From Lachnospiraceae bacterium (lineage in GTDB: Bacteria > Bacillota > Clostridia > Lachnospirales > Lachnospiraceae), in NCBI GenBank assembly GCA_017938485.1, contig JAGBBM010000091.1:1-41010 (forward strand): a stretch of 41,010 nt of DNA. The letters run 5' to 3'. This document shows positions 25,649 to 34,838 of the stretch, one piece after another (the stretch's first letter is position 1; each line of letters opens with the position of its first letter). The notes below the pieces were generated by a model, which saw nothing but the letters and a program-made list of their open reading frames with translations, searched no databases and was not told where the DNA came from. A program made the translations under genes and the position numbers.

Positions 25649-25963
25649 ATGTATCAGGATAATATAGTACTTTGTAGTGCATCAAAATACACAGAAAAAT
25701 ACTATCTCAATGAAGATTTTGAAAGCCTGCCGGATATGGTTAAAAAGGAGCTTCAAATTATGTGTGTTCTTTTTACGGAAGATGTAGGCGGCGTGATTCT
25801 TTTAGAGTTTGATGAGGAAGGTAATCTTCAGATTAAGACTGAGGCTTACGAGGAAGATATCTTGTACGATGAGATAGGTAGTGTGCTTAAGGTTAAGCAG
25901 TTAAGAGAAGATAAGAAGGAATTGTTTGAGCAGCTGGAACAGTATTTTCAAACATTCTTTTAA
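25649..25963 (+). CDS. Small conserved protein, DUF6145-like
   Basis: A 104-residue acidic cytoplasmic protein. It has N-I-V-L-C-S-A-S-K-Y-T-E-K-Y-Y-L-N near the N-terminus, L-F-T-E-D-V-G-G-V-I-L-L-E-F in the middle and a helical Lys/Glu-rich C-terminus. From memory it resembles the Lachnospiraceae DUF6145 family; the function is unknown. It lies between dapB and coaX, probably in the same transcript. Confidence 0.75.
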   Translation: MYQDNIVLCSASKYTEKYYLNEDFESLPDMVKKELQIMCVLFTEDVGGVILLEFDEEGNLQIKTEAYEEDILYDEIGSVLKVKQLREDKKELFEQLEQYFQTFF

Positions 25964-25990
25964 ATAGGTGTTTTATACCGAGGAGGACAT

Positions 25991-26755
25991 ATGTTATTTG
26001 CAATAGATGTAGGTAATACTAATATAACTGTTGGTTTGTTTGACGGAAGTAAGCTTCTTCATACTTTTCGTATGACAACAGGAATTTCTAGAACATCAGA
26101 TGAATATGGAATGTTTTTTGGTGACTGGCTAACCCTAAGAGGAATGAGTACATCAGATATCGATGCTGTTATTATTGCTTCGGTTGTTCCTAAGATAATG
26201 CACTCTTTAACTAGTGGAATTATCAAGTATTTACACAAAACTCCAATCATTGTTGGACCTGGAATCAAGACTGGTATAAATGTAGCTATACCTAATCCTA
26301 AGGCCCTTGGTGCGGATAGACTTGTAGATGCAGTAGCGGCTTATGAGCTTTATGGTGGACCTGTAATTGTTGTAGATTTTGGTACAGCAACCACTCATGA
26401 TCTTGTTCTTGCTGATGGAGTTTTCCATTCAGGAGTTACAACACCTGGTATAAGACTTGCTGCAAGTGCTCTTTGGACTGGGACTGCAAAACTTCCAGAG
26501 ATAGAGATTACTAAGCCTGATTCCATACTTGCAAAGGATACTGTGACTAGTATGCAGGCAGGTGTATTTTATGGATGCATCGGTCAGACAGAATATATTA
26601 TTCAAAAAATGAAAGAGGAGTCTGGTATAGAGAATATTAAGGTTGTGGCTACAGGTGGTCTTGGAAAGCTTATATCAGAAAATACAGATAAGATAGATGT
26701 ATATGATCCTAATCTCACTCTTCAGGGATTAAGACTTATATATGAGAAACAGTAA
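25991..26755 (+). CDS. coaX: Type III pantothenate kinase
   Basis: A 254-residue ASKHA-fold kinase, the first step of coenzyme A synthesis. The phosphate-1 motif is A-I-D-V-G-N-T-N (4-11, Asp6), G-A-D-R-L-V-D-A binds pantothenate, and V-V-D-F-G-T-A-T-T (124-132) is the phosphate-2 motif. The usual T-T-F-D reads T-T-H-D. A-T-G-G-L-G is the adenosine motif near the end. AGGAGG precedes the ATG. The stop lies 13 bases upstream of the dihydrouridine synthase start. Confidence 0.96.
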   Translation: MLFAIDVGNTNITVGLFDGSKLLHTFRMTTGISRTSDEYGMFFGDWLTLRGMSTSDIDAVIIASVVPKIMHSLTSGIIKYLHKTPIIVGPGIKTGINVAIPNPKALGADRLVDAVAAYELYGGPVIVVDFGTATTHDLVLADGVFHSGVTTPGIRLAASALWTGTAKLPEIEITKPDSILAKDTVTSMQAGVFYGCIGQTEYIIQKMKEESGIENIKVVATGGLGKLISENTDKIDVYDPNLTLQGLRLIYEKQ

Positions 26756-26768
26756 TCAGGAGAATTTT

Positions 26769-27716
26769 ATGTTAGATTTAAATAATAAAATTATCTTGGC
26801 ACCAATGGCAGGTATTTGCGACCTGCCATTTCGTTTATTGTGTAAGGAACAGGGCTGTGATATTCTTTACACCGAGATGGTAAGTGCCAAGGGAATGTAT
26901 TACAATAATAAAAATACAGGACCTCTGATTATGACAGAAGCTAAGGAAAAGCCTATAGGAGTCCAAATATTCGGAAGCGAACCTCTTCTAATGGCTGAAC
27001 AAGCTAAGCGTTTGGAGGATAAGGGGTTTGATTTTATCGATGTTAATATGGGATGTCCTGTGCCTAAGATAGTTAATAATGGAGAGGGTTCTGCCCTTAT
27101 GAAGAATCCATTGCTTATTGGGGAGATAGTAGAGGCACTGGCAAAGTCCTGTGAGCTTCCGGTTACTATTAAAATTCGAGCTGGTTTTTCTAAGGATAGC
27201 TTAAATGCACCAGAGATAGCTCATATTGCGGAGGAATCTGGAGCTTATGCGGTAGCTGTACATGGAAGAACAAGGGAACAGTATTATCAAGGCGTGGCTG
27301 ACTGGGATATAATAAGAAGAGTTAAAGAAGCTGTATCCATTCCTGTAATTGGAAATGGAGATATATGTTCAGGTGAAGATGTAATAAGAATTAAGGAAGA
27401 AACTGGCTGTGATAGTTTTATGATTGGTAGGGCTGCAAAGGGAAATCCTTGGATATTCAAGGAGATTAAGCATTACCTTGAAACAGGAGAGACACTTCCT
27501 AGACCATCAGTTACCGAGATAAGAGATATGATGCTTCGTCATGCAAGGATGATGATTGAGTATAAGGGAGAGTATACCGGTATCCATGAGATGAGAAAAC
27601 ACGTGGCATGGTATACACAGGGACTTAAGGATTCTGCAAAACTCCGTGCTAGCATCAATCAGGTAGAAAGTTATGATGAGATGGAGAAGTTAATTAATCA
27701 GACTCTTTGTCCATAG
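26769..27716 (+). CDS. dusB: tRNA-dihydrouridine synthase
   Basis: A 315-residue FMN enzyme reducing uridine in the tRNA D-loop. The ATG at 26769 is preferred because AGGAGA lies just upstream (26758-26763); an upstream start at 26742 would overlap coaX. Motifs: [13 protein letters not shown] (10-22), catalytic Cys96 in [20 protein letters not shown], and [13 protein letters not shown]. Its tail overlaps the convergent AP2-like gene by 23 bases. Confidence 0.94.
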   Translation: MLDLNNKIILAPMAGICDLPFRLLCKEQGCDILYTEMVSAKGMYYNNKNTGPLIMTEAKEKPIGVQIFGSEPLLMAEQAKRLEDKGFDFIDVNMGCPVPKIVNNGEGSALMKNPLLIGEIVEALAKSCELPVTIKIRAGFSKDSLNAPEIAHIAEESGAYAVAVHGRTREQYYQGVADWDIIRRVKEAVSIPVIGNGDICSGEDVIRIKEETGCDSFMIGRAAKGNPWIFKEIKHYLETGETLPRPSVTEIRDMMLRHARMMIEYKGEYTGIHEMRKHVAWYTQGLKDSAKLRASINQVESYDEMEKLINQTLCP

Positions 27717-28503
27717 TATCAGGGGTAAGCCCTAGGAGTTTTTTTGAAACTTTTATTTCCTTATATATAAGAAGATACTCTTCTTTTTTTAGAGTTTGGA
27801 TATAGTTTTTTATATATGCTTTTGTGAAGCCGTTTACATGTAAAATGTCGACGGCTTTGTTGTATGCTATGGCTGCATATAACTCAGATGAATATTTGCC
27901 TACGATATAGTTGCCGTTTATATGTATGCTAGCTATGTAGTAGTCTTTGCCTTTTTCTGAATGTACTGTAACACCATTGTAATTATTGATTATTTTTATA
28001 TTTGAATATCTATAGTCGTGCATATCTCCATTGACCATAATATAATCTCTTCCATATACGGCAAAAGGACGTATACCATATCGGCTTAAGATTTTATACT
28101 GACTGCCATAGTCACATACAAAAAGATATCCTCCTCGTTGTTGGATTTTATGTGATGCGTAAAAGAATAGGTCATCACGATCAAACTTTAAAATGTGTGA
28201 GGGGGAGAGATAGTATTCAAAATATTTCTTTCTGAGATATATTGGAGTAGCAAAATAGAGCCCATTATCCCTAAAATTAACAAGGGAAACGAACTTATTG
28301 TGAGGAATTTTCATATCGATTTGGTAATCTTCGAGAGAAATATGTGTAGATTCTACGATAGCTCTACCTTCTGTATATACGATGGAAGCTGTATCATAGT
28401 CGGGAAAAGTTCCTAGACTAATATGTTTCCTCTTATAAGTGATAGAAACTCTATAAACGGTAGAACCATCTTTTCTTTTTGTGATATAAACTCCTGTACT
28501 CAT
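27694..28503 (-). CDS. AP2-like / degenerate HNH protein
   Basis: A 269-residue protein starting at the minus-strand ATG 28503, with GGAGAA just upstream; a longer frame adds only an implausible hydrophobic extension. Residues 5-50 look AP2-like ([17 protein letters not shown]). The middle (150-172) resembles an HNH domain ([16 protein letters not shown]) but lacks a clear catalytic His-His pair. Residues 176-232 form a second AP2 unit (N-G-V-T-V ... [16 protein letters not shown]). Such HNH-AP2 proteins are homing-endonuclease relatives. Here it may have become a DNA-binding regulator. It is a lone gene convergent with dus. Confidence 0.65.
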   Translation of the reverse strand: MSTGVYITKRKDGSTVYRVSITYKRKHISLGTFPDYDTASIVYTEGRAIVESTHISLEDYQIDMKIPHNKFVSLVNFRDNGLYFATPIYLRKKYFEYYLSPSHILKFDRDDLFFYASHKIQQRGGYLFVCDYGSQYKILSRYGIRPFAVYGRDYIMVNGDMHDYRYSNIKIINNYNGVTVHSEKGKDYYIASIHINGNYIVGKYSSELYAAIAYNKAVDILHVNGFTKAYIKNYIQTLKKEEYLLIYKEIKVSKKLLGLTPDTMDKESD

Positions 28504-28728
28504 AGCATTTCTCCAGTAAAAAAGTATAGAAAAATTATAATTCTTAAAAGGAAATATGTCCAGCAAAGCTAGGGAAAAATGTAATAAAATAAAAATATTA
28601 CAAAAATAAAAAATGTTAAAAAAATTACAAAATACTAAAAAACTGTGCAAATTGTGCAAAAACCGTATGCATAATAAACAAAAAGTATAGAAATAATTGT
28701 ATAATATGCTGAAAAAGGGTTAAAAGAC

Positions 28729-28757
28729 TTGACCTTGTACCCCATCTAACTTATAAT
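28729..28757 (+). promoter_or_regulatory. Promoter of the 3D-domain gene
   Basis: TTGACC (28729-28734) and TATAAT (28752-28757) are separated by 17 bases. The 322-base intergenic stretch 28504-28825 is otherwise A/T-rich, with no gene seen. It has two TGTGCAAA-type repeats near 28644-28660, paired TGTAAC repeats (28774-28779, 28785-28790), and TGTGTGA/TCACACA complementarity (28763-28769 with 28809-28815) bracketing the leader. Confidence 0.75.
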
Positions 28758-28825
28758 CAGCTTGTGTGATAAATGTAACTTTTTTGTAACAAATTTGAAA
28801 AACAATAGTCACACAGAGGTGAATT

Positions 28826-29611
28826 ATGAAATTTAATTTTAAAGAAATTGAATTTACAAAGGTTAAAAAGGATGTTAAATCATTCTTTCAGAATAACTAT
28901 AAGATGGTAGGTTCCGCAGCTGTTATAACTGCTCTTTGTGCAGTATGTACAGTGAATCTTGTAGCTAACATTGCAGATAGTAATGCTGCAACAGGTGTTA
29001 TGGTGACTATATCTGATGTAGCTGAGGATGAGGTTCCTTATGCAGGCGAGAAGATAGAGGTTGCATCTATGAGCTATTACGAGATGAAGTCGGCAAACTA
29101 CGAAGCAGAGCAGCTTGCTAACCTTGAGAAGTCAGAAAAGCAGATAGATGATGTTCTTTCTTCTAAGGCACAGGAGGATAAGGATGTAGCTGCACTTGAT
29201 GCACTTACAGCTCAGAATACTACAGCTACAACTACAGAAGAGGTTACCGTTCCTACAGCTAATGAAGAAGCGCCTGTTGTTGCTACATATGCAGATGCAA
29301 ATGGTACATATGTCAGCATAGGAGATTACGTGTTGACAGCATATTGTCCATGTCCAATCTGTTGTGGTGTTTATAGTAATATGACAAATCCAACTACAGC
29401 AAGTGGAACAACTGCTACAGCAGGAAGAACAATTGCAGCTGATACTTCTATATTACCTTTCGGTACACAGGTTGTTATCAACGGACAGGTATATACAGTA
29501 GAAGATACAGGTGGAGCTATAAAGGGTAATAGAATTGATATATTCTTCAATTCACATCAGGCAGCCCTTGAGTTTGGTAGAAGAGTAGCTACAGTTTATG
29601 TAGCACAGTAA
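28826..29611 (+). CDS. 3D-domain cell-wall protein (predicted lytic enzyme)
   Basis: A 261-residue exported protein. A membrane or signal segment lies at about 28-50, followed by a coiled-coil and Thr-rich linker (85-150). The C-terminal 3D domain (about 165-260) has the three conserved aspartates Asp206 (A-A-D-T), Asp227 (V-E-D-T-G-G) and Asp238 (R-I-D-I-F-F). The T-A-Y-C-P-C-P-I-C-C-G motif is typical of clostridial 3D proteins. Relatives (YabE/YuiC/MltA-like) cleave peptidoglycan glycan strands. AGAGGTGA precedes the ATG. It has its own promoter and terminator. Confidence 0.88.
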   Translation: MKFNFKEIEFTKVKKDVKSFFQNNYKMVGSAAVITALCAVCTVNLVANIADSNAATGVMVTISDVAEDEVPYAGEKIEVASMSYYEMKSANYEAEQLANLEKSEKQIDDVLSSKAQEDKDVAALDALTAQNTTATTTEEVTVPTANEEAPVVATYADANGTYVSIGDYVLTAYCPCPICCGVYSNMTNPTTASGTTATAGRTIAADTSILPFGTQVVINGQVYTVEDTGGAIKGNRIDIFFNSHQAALEFGRRVATVYVAQ

Positions 29612-29624
29612 TTAAAACATTATT

Positions 29625-29657
29625 GAAGCTGTTTTGTTAGAAAACAGCTTCTTTTTT
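29625..29657 (+). terminator. Terminator after 3D-domain gene
   Basis: GAAGCTGTTTT (29625-29635) pairs perfectly with AAAACAGCTTC (29641-29651) around a 5-nt loop, followed by a run of T. Confidence 0.93.
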
Positions 29658-29658
29658 C

Positions 29659-29687
29659 TTGTTTTTATATGGGTATTGTGTTATTAT
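29659..29687 (+). promoter_or_regulatory. Possible thrC promoter
   Basis: TTGTTT (29659-29664) and TATTAT (29682-29687) are separated by 17 bases, about 64 bases before thrC. The -35 box touches the T tract of the preceding terminator. The match is moderate. Confidence 0.4.
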
Positions 29688-29750
29688 CCATTTTAGAGTG
29701 CCCTTTGATAGGGATACATTTACTTAATATACATATAAGGAGTAGAGGAT

Positions 29751-31238
29751 ATGGAACTTATATACAAAAGTACAAGAAATTCAAATGAGACAGCTACAGC
29801 ATCTATGGCTATATTAAAAGGTCTTGCCAATGAGGGCGGATTATTTGTGCCAGACGCTATACCTGCTTTTGATGTTTCTTTAGAAGAGCTTGCAAAGATG
29901 GATTATCGTGAGGTGGCTTACAATGTTATGAAGCTTATGCTCACTGATTTTACAGAGGAAGAATTAAGACACTGTATTAACAGTGCTTATGACGATAAAT
30001 TTGATACTAAGGAGATTGCTCCACTTGTAAACAAGGCAGGTGCATATTATTTAGAGCTTTTCCATGGCTCAACTATAGCATTTAAGGATATGGCTCTTTC
30101 TATTTTGCCATACTTACTCACAACATCAGCAAAGAAGAACAATGTTGCAAATGAAATAGTTATCCTTACAGCTACATCAGGTGATACTGGTAAGGCAGCT
30201 CTTGCAGGATTTGCAGATGTACCAGGTACTAAGATTATTGTATTTTATCCTAAGAATGGTGTTAGCCCAATTCAGGAAAAGCAGATGGTTACTCAGAAGG
30301 GTGACAACACATTTGTAGTAGGTATTACAGGCAACTTCGATGATGCTCAGACTGGTGTTAAGAAGATGTTCTCTGACGTTGAGCTTAATGAATACCTTGG
30401 TACTAAGGGATATCAGTTCTCTTCAGCAAACTCTATCAATATCGGTCGTCTTGTTCCACAGATGGTTTACTATGTATATGCGTATACAAGACTTGTGGCA
30501 AATGGTGATATTAAGGCAGGAGATAAGATTAATGTAGTAGTTCCAACTGGTAACTTCGGTAACATCTTAGCTGCTTATTATGCTAAGGAAATGGGACTTC
30601 CTATTGCTAAGTTTATCTGTGCTTCAAATGAGAACAAGGTATTATATGATTTCTTTGAGACTGGAAAATATAACAGAAATAGAGATTTTATATTAACTAC
30701 ATCACCATCTATGGATATTCTTATCTCAAGTAACTTAGAGAGACTTATCTATAAGATTGCTGGAAATGATGCAGCTAAGAATAAAGAGCTTATGTTAGCT
30801 TTAAATGGTGCAGGTGAGTACACTATCACTGAAGATATGAAAGCTAAGCTTGCTGATTTCTTTGGTGGTTTTGCTACTGAGGAAGAGACTGCAGCAACAA
30901 TCAAGAAGGTGTATGAGTCAGACGGTTATATTATGGATACTCATACAGCTGTTGCCGCAAATGTATACGATAAGTATGTAGCTTCTACAGGAGATAAGAC
31001 TCCAACTGTTATCGCATCAACAGCAAGTCCATATAAGTTCACAAGAAGCGTTATGAATGCTATTGATGAGGCTTATGATAAGCAGACTGATTTTGAGCTT
31101 GTGGATGAGCTTAATAGACTTTCAGGTGTAAAGGTTCCACAGGCTATTGAGGATATTAGAACAGCTCCTGTGCGTCACAATACAGTGTGTGATAAGGAAG
31201 AGATGCTTGACACAGTTAAGAAGTTTCTTGGAGTATAA
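29751..31238 (+). CDS. thrC: Threonine synthase
   Basis: A 495-residue PLP enzyme converting O-phosphohomoserine to threonine. PLP-binding Lys112 lies in H-G-S-T-I-A-F-K-D; T-A-T-S-G-D-T-G-K-A-A (about 139-149) and V-P-T-G-N-F-G-N-I bind phosphate. The length and N-terminal Y-K-S-T-R-N segment fit the longer E. coli-type enzyme. AAGGAG lies upstream of the ATG. Its 3' end holds promoter-like boxes for the following queuosine leader. Confidence 0.96.
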   Translation: MELIYKSTRNSNETATASMAILKGLANEGGLFVPDAIPAFDVSLEELAKMDYREVAYNVMKLMLTDFTEEELRHCINSAYDDKFDTKEIAPLVNKAGAYYLELFHGSTIAFKDMALSILPYLLTTSAKKNNVANEIVILTATSGDTGKAALAGFADVPGTKIIVFYPKNGVSPIQEKQMVTQKGDNTFVVGITGNFDDAQTGVKKMFSDVELNEYLGTKGYQFSSANSINIGRLVPQMVYYVYAYTRLVANGDIKAGDKINVVVPTGNFGNILAAYYAKEMGLPIAKFICASNENKVLYDFFETGKYNRNRDFILTTSPSMDILISSNLERLIYKIAGNDAAKNKELMLALNGAGEYTITEDMKAKLADFFGGFATEEETAATIKKVYESDGYIMDTHTAVAANVYDKYVASTGDKTPTVIASTASPYKFTRSVMNAIDEAYDKQTDFELVDELNRLSGVKVPQAIEDIRTAPVRHNTVCDKEEMLDTVKKFLGV

Positions 31239-31239
31239 T
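31207..31239 (+). promoter_or_regulatory. Possible promoter of preQ1 leader inside thrC 3' end
   Basis: TATAAT at 31234-31239 would place the transcription start near 31246, exactly where the preQ1 aptamer begins. The best upstream box, TTGACA at 31207-31212, is 21 bases away, longer than usual. Read-through from thrC is the alternative. Confidence 0.4.
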
Positions 31240-31245
31240 ATATAA

Positions 31246-31290
31246 AGACAGTTCATTTGTACCATCCTGTCTATAAACAAAACTAGGACA
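31246..31290 (+). ncRNA. PreQ1-I riboswitch
   Basis: P1 is AGACAG (31246-31251) with CTGTCT (31267-31272). The loop has GTACCATC and the A-rich tail is ATAAACAAAACTAGGA (31273-31288), which folds back as the pseudoknot and ends with the conserved CTAGGA-like segment. This matches the small type I class. It lies upstream of queD-queE-folE-queC, which make the precursor of preQ1, and is followed by a terminator. Confidence 0.88.
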
Positions 31291-31310
31291 GCAAACTATA
31301 CGTGATTTAT

Positions 31311-31343
31311 GGCGTAGGTGCGTTGTCGCATCTGCGCCTTTTT
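31311..31343 (+). terminator. Terminator of the preQ1 riboswitch
   Basis: GGCGTAGGTGCG (31311-31322) pairs with CGCATCTGCGCC (31327-31338) through 12 pairs including two G-U, with a TTGT loop, followed by five T. It lies 18 bases before queD and indicates transcriptional attenuation. Confidence 0.92.
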
Positions 31344-31361
31344 ATTATATAGGAGGATTAT

Positions 31362-31784
31362 ATGTATACCTTAAAAACAAATTCAAGTTTTGACAGTGCA
31401 CATTTTTTAAGTGGTTATGAGGGAAAGTGTTCCAATATTCATGGTCATAGGTGGAAGGTTGAAATTGAGGTTGGAAATAGTGAATTAGATGACTTGGGTA
31501 ATACCAGAGGTATGATAGTAGATTTTTCTAAATTAAAAAAAGATTTAAAGGAAATAACAGATTATCTCGACCATTGCCTGATTATTGAAAAGAATACATT
31601 GAAACCTCGCACCATGGAAGCTTTGTTGGATGAGGGCTTTAGGATTGAGGAAATGGACTTTAGACCAACAGCTGAAAACTTTTCACAGTATTTTTACACA
31701 CAGATGGCAAAAAAAGGATATAATGTGGTAAAAGCCACAGTATATGAAACTCCTAATAATTGTGCCACATACTACGAAGGATAA
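31362..31784 (+). CDS. queD: 6-carboxy-5,6,7,8-tetrahydropterin synthase
   Basis: A 140-residue PTPS-fold enzyme of the preQ0 pathway. Zinc ligands are His14 (D-S-A-H-F), His27 and His29 (I-H-G-H), with catalytic Cys23 in K-C-S-N. Further motifs are P-T-A-E-N-F-S-Q-Y and the C-terminal V-Y-E-T-P. It converts dihydroneopterin triphosphate to carboxytetrahydropterin, feeding QueE. AGGAGG precedes the ATG. It is the first gene under the preQ1 riboswitch. Confidence 0.94.
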   Translation: MYTLKTNSSFDSAHFLSGYEGKCSNIHGHRWKVEIEVGNSELDDLGNTRGMIVDFSKLKKDLKEITDYLDHCLIIEKNTLKPRTMEALLDEGFRIEEMDFRPTAENFSQYFYTQMAKKGYNVVKATVYETPNNCATYYEG

Positions 31785-31797
31785 TTGAGGTGTCAAA

Positions 31798-32466
31798 GTG
31801 GGAAAATTTAAAGTAGTAGAAAAATTTGTAAGCATTAACGGAGAGGCACGATGTGCAGGAGAGCTTGCTTGTTTTATTAGGTTTGCAGGATGTAACCTTA
31901 ATTGCTCTTACTGTGATACCAAGTGGGCAAATGAGGATAAGGCTCCCTATGAGATAATGAGTGAGGAGGAGTTATATGCCTATATCAAGGACACAGGTGT
32001 TAACAATGTAACTTTGACTGGTGGAGAGCCTCTTATTCAAGAGAACATAGGTAGATTATTAAAGCTTCTGTCAAAAGACAAAACACTTAGAATTGAGATA
32101 GAAACCAATGGAGCGGTATGTCTCAAGGATTTTATAGATATTGGTAAAAACATTACTTTTACCCTTGATTATAAGTTGCCAGGAAGTGGTATGGAATCCT
32201 TTATGGTTATGGATAACTATAATTTGCTTAGAGAAAGTGATACAGTAAAATTTGTTGTATCTGATTACAGGGATTTAGAGGTAGCCAAAAATGTGATTAA
32301 GGATTATAATCTTGCTAAGAGAGTGGCAGTATATCTTAGTTCATCCTTTGGTGAGATTAAGCCTAGTGATATAGTTGATTATATGATAGATAATAATATG
32401 AATGGTGTTAAGCTTCAGCTTCAGATGCATAAGTACATTTGGGAGCCTGATAGAAAAGGAGTATAA
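31798..32466 (+). CDS. queE: 7-carboxy-7-deazaguanine synthase
   Basis: A 222-residue radical SAM enzyme, catalysing ring contraction of carboxytetrahydropterin to CDG. The 4Fe-4S cluster is held by Cys32, Cys36 and Cys39 in [18 protein letters not shown] binds SAM. The start is GTG at 31798, preceded by GAGGTG. It lies 13 bases after queD. Confidence 0.94.
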   Translation: MGKFKVVEKFVSINGEARCAGELACFIRFAGCNLNCSYCDTKWANEDKAPYEIMSEEELYAYIKDTGVNNVTLTGGEPLIQENIGRLLKLLSKDKTLRIEIETNGAVCLKDFIDIGKNITFTLDYKLPGSGMESFMVMDNYNLLRESDTVKFVVSDYRDLEVAKNVIKDYNLAKRVAVYLSSSFGEIKPSDIVDYMIDNNMNGVKLQLQMHKYIWEPDRKGV

Positions 32467-32467
32467 A

Positions 32468-33046
32468 ATGGCGATAGATAAAGATGCAATAAGAGAACAT
32501 ATAAGAGGTATACTGGTTGCTTTAGGAGATGATCCTGACAGAGAAGGATTAAAGGATACTCCAGATAGAGTTGCAAGAATGTATGAGGAAGTTTTCGAAG
32601 GTATGAATTATACCAATGATGAAATTGCAACTATGTTTGATAAGTCTTTTGAGCATGAAAGTACAGTTACAAAAGACATGGTATTGGTTAAGGACATAGA
32701 CGTTTTTAGCTACTGTGAGCATCATATGGCACTTATGTACGATATGAAAGTTTCTGTGGCATACATTCCAAAGGGAAGAGTAATTGGTTTGAGTAAAATT
32801 GCAAGAATTGCTGATATGGTGGCAAAAAGATTGCAGTTACAGGAAAGAATTGGTACAGATATAGCATATATTATGAGTAAGGTTTGTAATACGGAGGATG
32901 TGGCTGTTATAATCGAAGGAAGCCATAGTTGTATGACAGCTAGAGGAATAAAAAAACCAGGAGCTAAAACTGTTACCACAACATTAAAAGGTAGATTTAA
33001 AGATGACCTTCAGTTACAGAATAGATTAATGATGCTTATTAAATAA
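32468..33046 (+). CDS. folE: GTP cyclohydrolase I
   Basis: A 192-residue enzyme converting GTP to dihydroneopterin triphosphate, the entry to both folate and preQ0. The ATG at 32468 follows AAAAGGAG and lies one base after the queE stop; an upstream in-frame start would bury queE. Zinc site: Cys83 and His86 in S-Y-C-E-H-H-M-A, plus the later [19 protein letters not shown] is also conserved. Its position inside the que cluster suggests a queuosine-dedicated copy. Confidence 0.95.
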   Translation: MAIDKDAIREHIRGILVALGDDPDREGLKDTPDRVARMYEEVFEGMNYTNDEIATMFDKSFEHESTVTKDMVLVKDIDVFSYCEHHMALMYDMKVSVAYIPKGRVIGLSKIARIADMVAKRLQLQERIGTDIAYIMSKVCNTEDVAVIIEGSHSCMTARGIKKPGAKTVTTTLKGRFKDDLQLQNRLMMLIK

Positions 33047-33061
33047 GTGCGGAGGATGACT

Positions 33062-33718
33062 ATGAAGAATAAAAAGGAAGCGGTAGTTGTTTTTAGTGGC
33101 GGACAAGATAGTACCACCTGTCTTCTGTGGGCTATGAAGGAATACGAAAAAGTATATGCCGTATCTTTTGATTACAATCAGAGACATATATTAGAGCTTC
33201 AGTGTGCAAAAGAGATATGCGATTATTTTAAAGTAGAACATGTAGTTCTTGATATGAGCTTACTCAATCAGCTTGCGTCTAATTCCCTTACAAGAAGGGA
33301 TATAGAGGTAGACAAGGATGCACCTGATGAGGGAACTCCTAATTCTTTCGTAGAAGGTCGCAATATGGTATTTCTTACCTTTGTGGCAATTTACGCGAAG
33401 ACAAAGGGAATTACAGATATTATTACAGGGGTATCTCAAAGTGATTTTTCTGGATATCCAGATTGTAGAGATGTATTTATAAAATCTCTTAATACTACAT
33501 TGAATTTGGCAATGGATTATGATTTTGATATAATAACACCGCTTATGTGGATTGATAAAGAGGAAACTTGGGAGATGGCAGATAAGTTAGGTGGATATGA
33601 TGTTATAAGAGATATGACGCTTACCTGTTATAATGGTATTAAAGGAGATGGATGTGGAGATTGTCCATCTTGTAAACTTAGGAAAAAGGGGTTAGATGCT
33701 TATCTTTCTAGAAGATAA
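33062..33718 (+). CDS. queC: 7-cyano-7-deazaguanine synthase
   Basis: A 218-residue ATP-dependent enzyme making preQ0 from CDG and ammonia. The PP-loop is [11 protein letters not shown] (10-20). Zinc cysteines sit near the end in [17 protein letters not shown]. The ATG at 33062 follows GCGGAGG (33049-33055); GTG 33047 is less likely. It closes the queD-queE-folE-queC set; QueF and Tgt are not in the window. Confidence 0.95.
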   Translation: MKNKKEAVVVFSGGQDSTTCLLWAMKEYEKVYAVSFDYNQRHILELQCAKEICDYFKVEHVVLDMSLLNQLASNSLTRRDIEVDKDAPDEGTPNSFVEGRNMVFLTFVAIYAKTKGITDIITGVSQSDFSGYPDCRDVFIKSLNTTLNLAMDYDFDIITPLMWIDKEETWEMADKLGGYDVIRDMTLTCYNGIKGDGCGDCPSCKLRKKGLDAYLSRR

Positions 33719-33749
33719 GACAATTGTTTTTTAAGTGGGGGTAATTGAT

Positions 33750-34763
33750 ATGAAGAAACTTCTTTTTATAATTAATCCAAAAGCTGGAAAAACAGCTATT
33801 AAAAATGAATTGTTTGAGATTATTCTTACCTTTTCTGAGGCTGGGTATGAAGTGGTTACCTATCCAACTAAAGGTCCGGATGACGCGGAAAGAAAGGTTG
33901 TTGAAGATGGCGCAAACTATGACCTTATTGTCTGTGCAGGAGGGGATGGTACTCTAGAAAATACAGTGTGTGGTTATATGAAAATGGGTGAGAAAAAGGT
34001 CCCTATCGGATATATTCCTGTTGGTACCACAAATGATTTTGCTAGATCATTAGCTATTTCAAGAAAACCTGTAGAGGCAGCTAAGCAGATTGTAAGTGGC
34101 TCAGAGCATTTGCTGGATGTCGGTCGTATGGATGACAAGTTTTTTATATATATTGCGGCCTTTGGTATGTTTACAGATGTTTCATATAGCACTAAGCAAT
34201 CTTTAAAAAAGGTTATGGGACATTCTGCCTATGTGGTGGAAGCTATAAAGAGTATTGCCAATTTCAAAAGCTATAAGATTAAAGCAGATTTTGATGGTTC
34301 TGTTGTAACCGGAGAATATATATATGGTATGATTACTAACTCTATGTCTGTGGCAGGATTTAAGCTAAGAGGTGCAAAACATGTAGCGTTAGATGATGGT
34401 AAGTTTGACTGCCTTTTGATAAAGAAACCGGAGACAGCCAGTCAATTGCAGGAGATATTATCAGCTATGTTAGCCAATAATATAGAGGATAGCGAGATGT
34501 TCTTCGACTGTAAAGCTAGTAAGGTTGTCATTGAATGTGAGGAAGAAATACCCTGGACTTTGGACGGGGAATTTGGTGGAAACAAGAGGGATGTAATTAT
34601 ATCCAATGATAAACAGGCTATAACCTTATTCTATAACAGTAGTTATGGTGATGCAGAAGCCATAGCTGAGACAGATGAGCTGGCTACTACAGAGGATGCA
34701 ATTGATAGAGATGACGATTTTGACGAGATTATTGAGGAAACTTATACTGATGGATGGGATTGA
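33750..34763 (+). CDS. Diacylglycerol kinase family lipid kinase
   Basis: A 337-residue DagK/YegS/BmrU-type kinase. ATG 33750 is chosen (L-L-F-I-I-N-P-K-A-G follows at once) over GTG 33735, which would place the GTGGGGGT ribosome binding site inside the gene. The nucleotide motif is C-A-G-G-D-G-T-L-E-N-T, then I-P-V-G-T-T-N-D-F-A-R-S-L. The beta-rich C-terminal domain ends in an unusual ~40-residue acidic tail (D-R-D-D-D-F-D-E-I-I-E-E-T). It likely phosphorylates a membrane lipid such as diacylglycerol. Confidence 0.9.
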   Translation: MKKLLFIINPKAGKTAIKNELFEIILTFSEAGYEVVTYPTKGPDDAERKVVEDGANYDLIVCAGGDGTLENTVCGYMKMGEKKVPIGYIPVGTTNDFARSLAISRKPVEAAKQIVSGSEHLLDVGRMDDKFFIYIAAFGMFTDVSYSTKQSLKKVMGHSAYVVEAIKSIANFKSYKIKADFDGSVVTGEYIYGMITNSMSVAGFKLRGAKHVALDDGKFDCLLIKKPETASQLQEILSAMLANNIEDSEMFFDCKASKVVIECEEEIPWTLDGEFGGNKRDVIISNDKQAITLFYNSSYGDAEAIAETDELATTEDAIDRDDDFDEIIEETYTDGWD

Positions 34764-34764
34764 T

Positions 34765-34793
34765 TTGCAAATACCATAGATTAAGAGTATAAT
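34765..34793 (+). promoter_or_regulatory. glmM promoter
   Basis: TTGCAA (34765-34770) and TATAAT (34788-34793) are separated by 17 bases, 45 bases before the glmM start. Confidence 0.75.
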
Positions 34794-34838
34794 ATAAACT
34801 GAATTGAAACACGACATAATTTCAATAAGGAGATAATT

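Noticed and set aside
28504-28659. N-terminal extension of the AP2-like protein
   Set aside because: It is a low-complexity hydrophobic Phe/Leu-rich stretch from A/T-rich intergenic DNA. A good ribosome binding site and AP2-like start occur at 28503.
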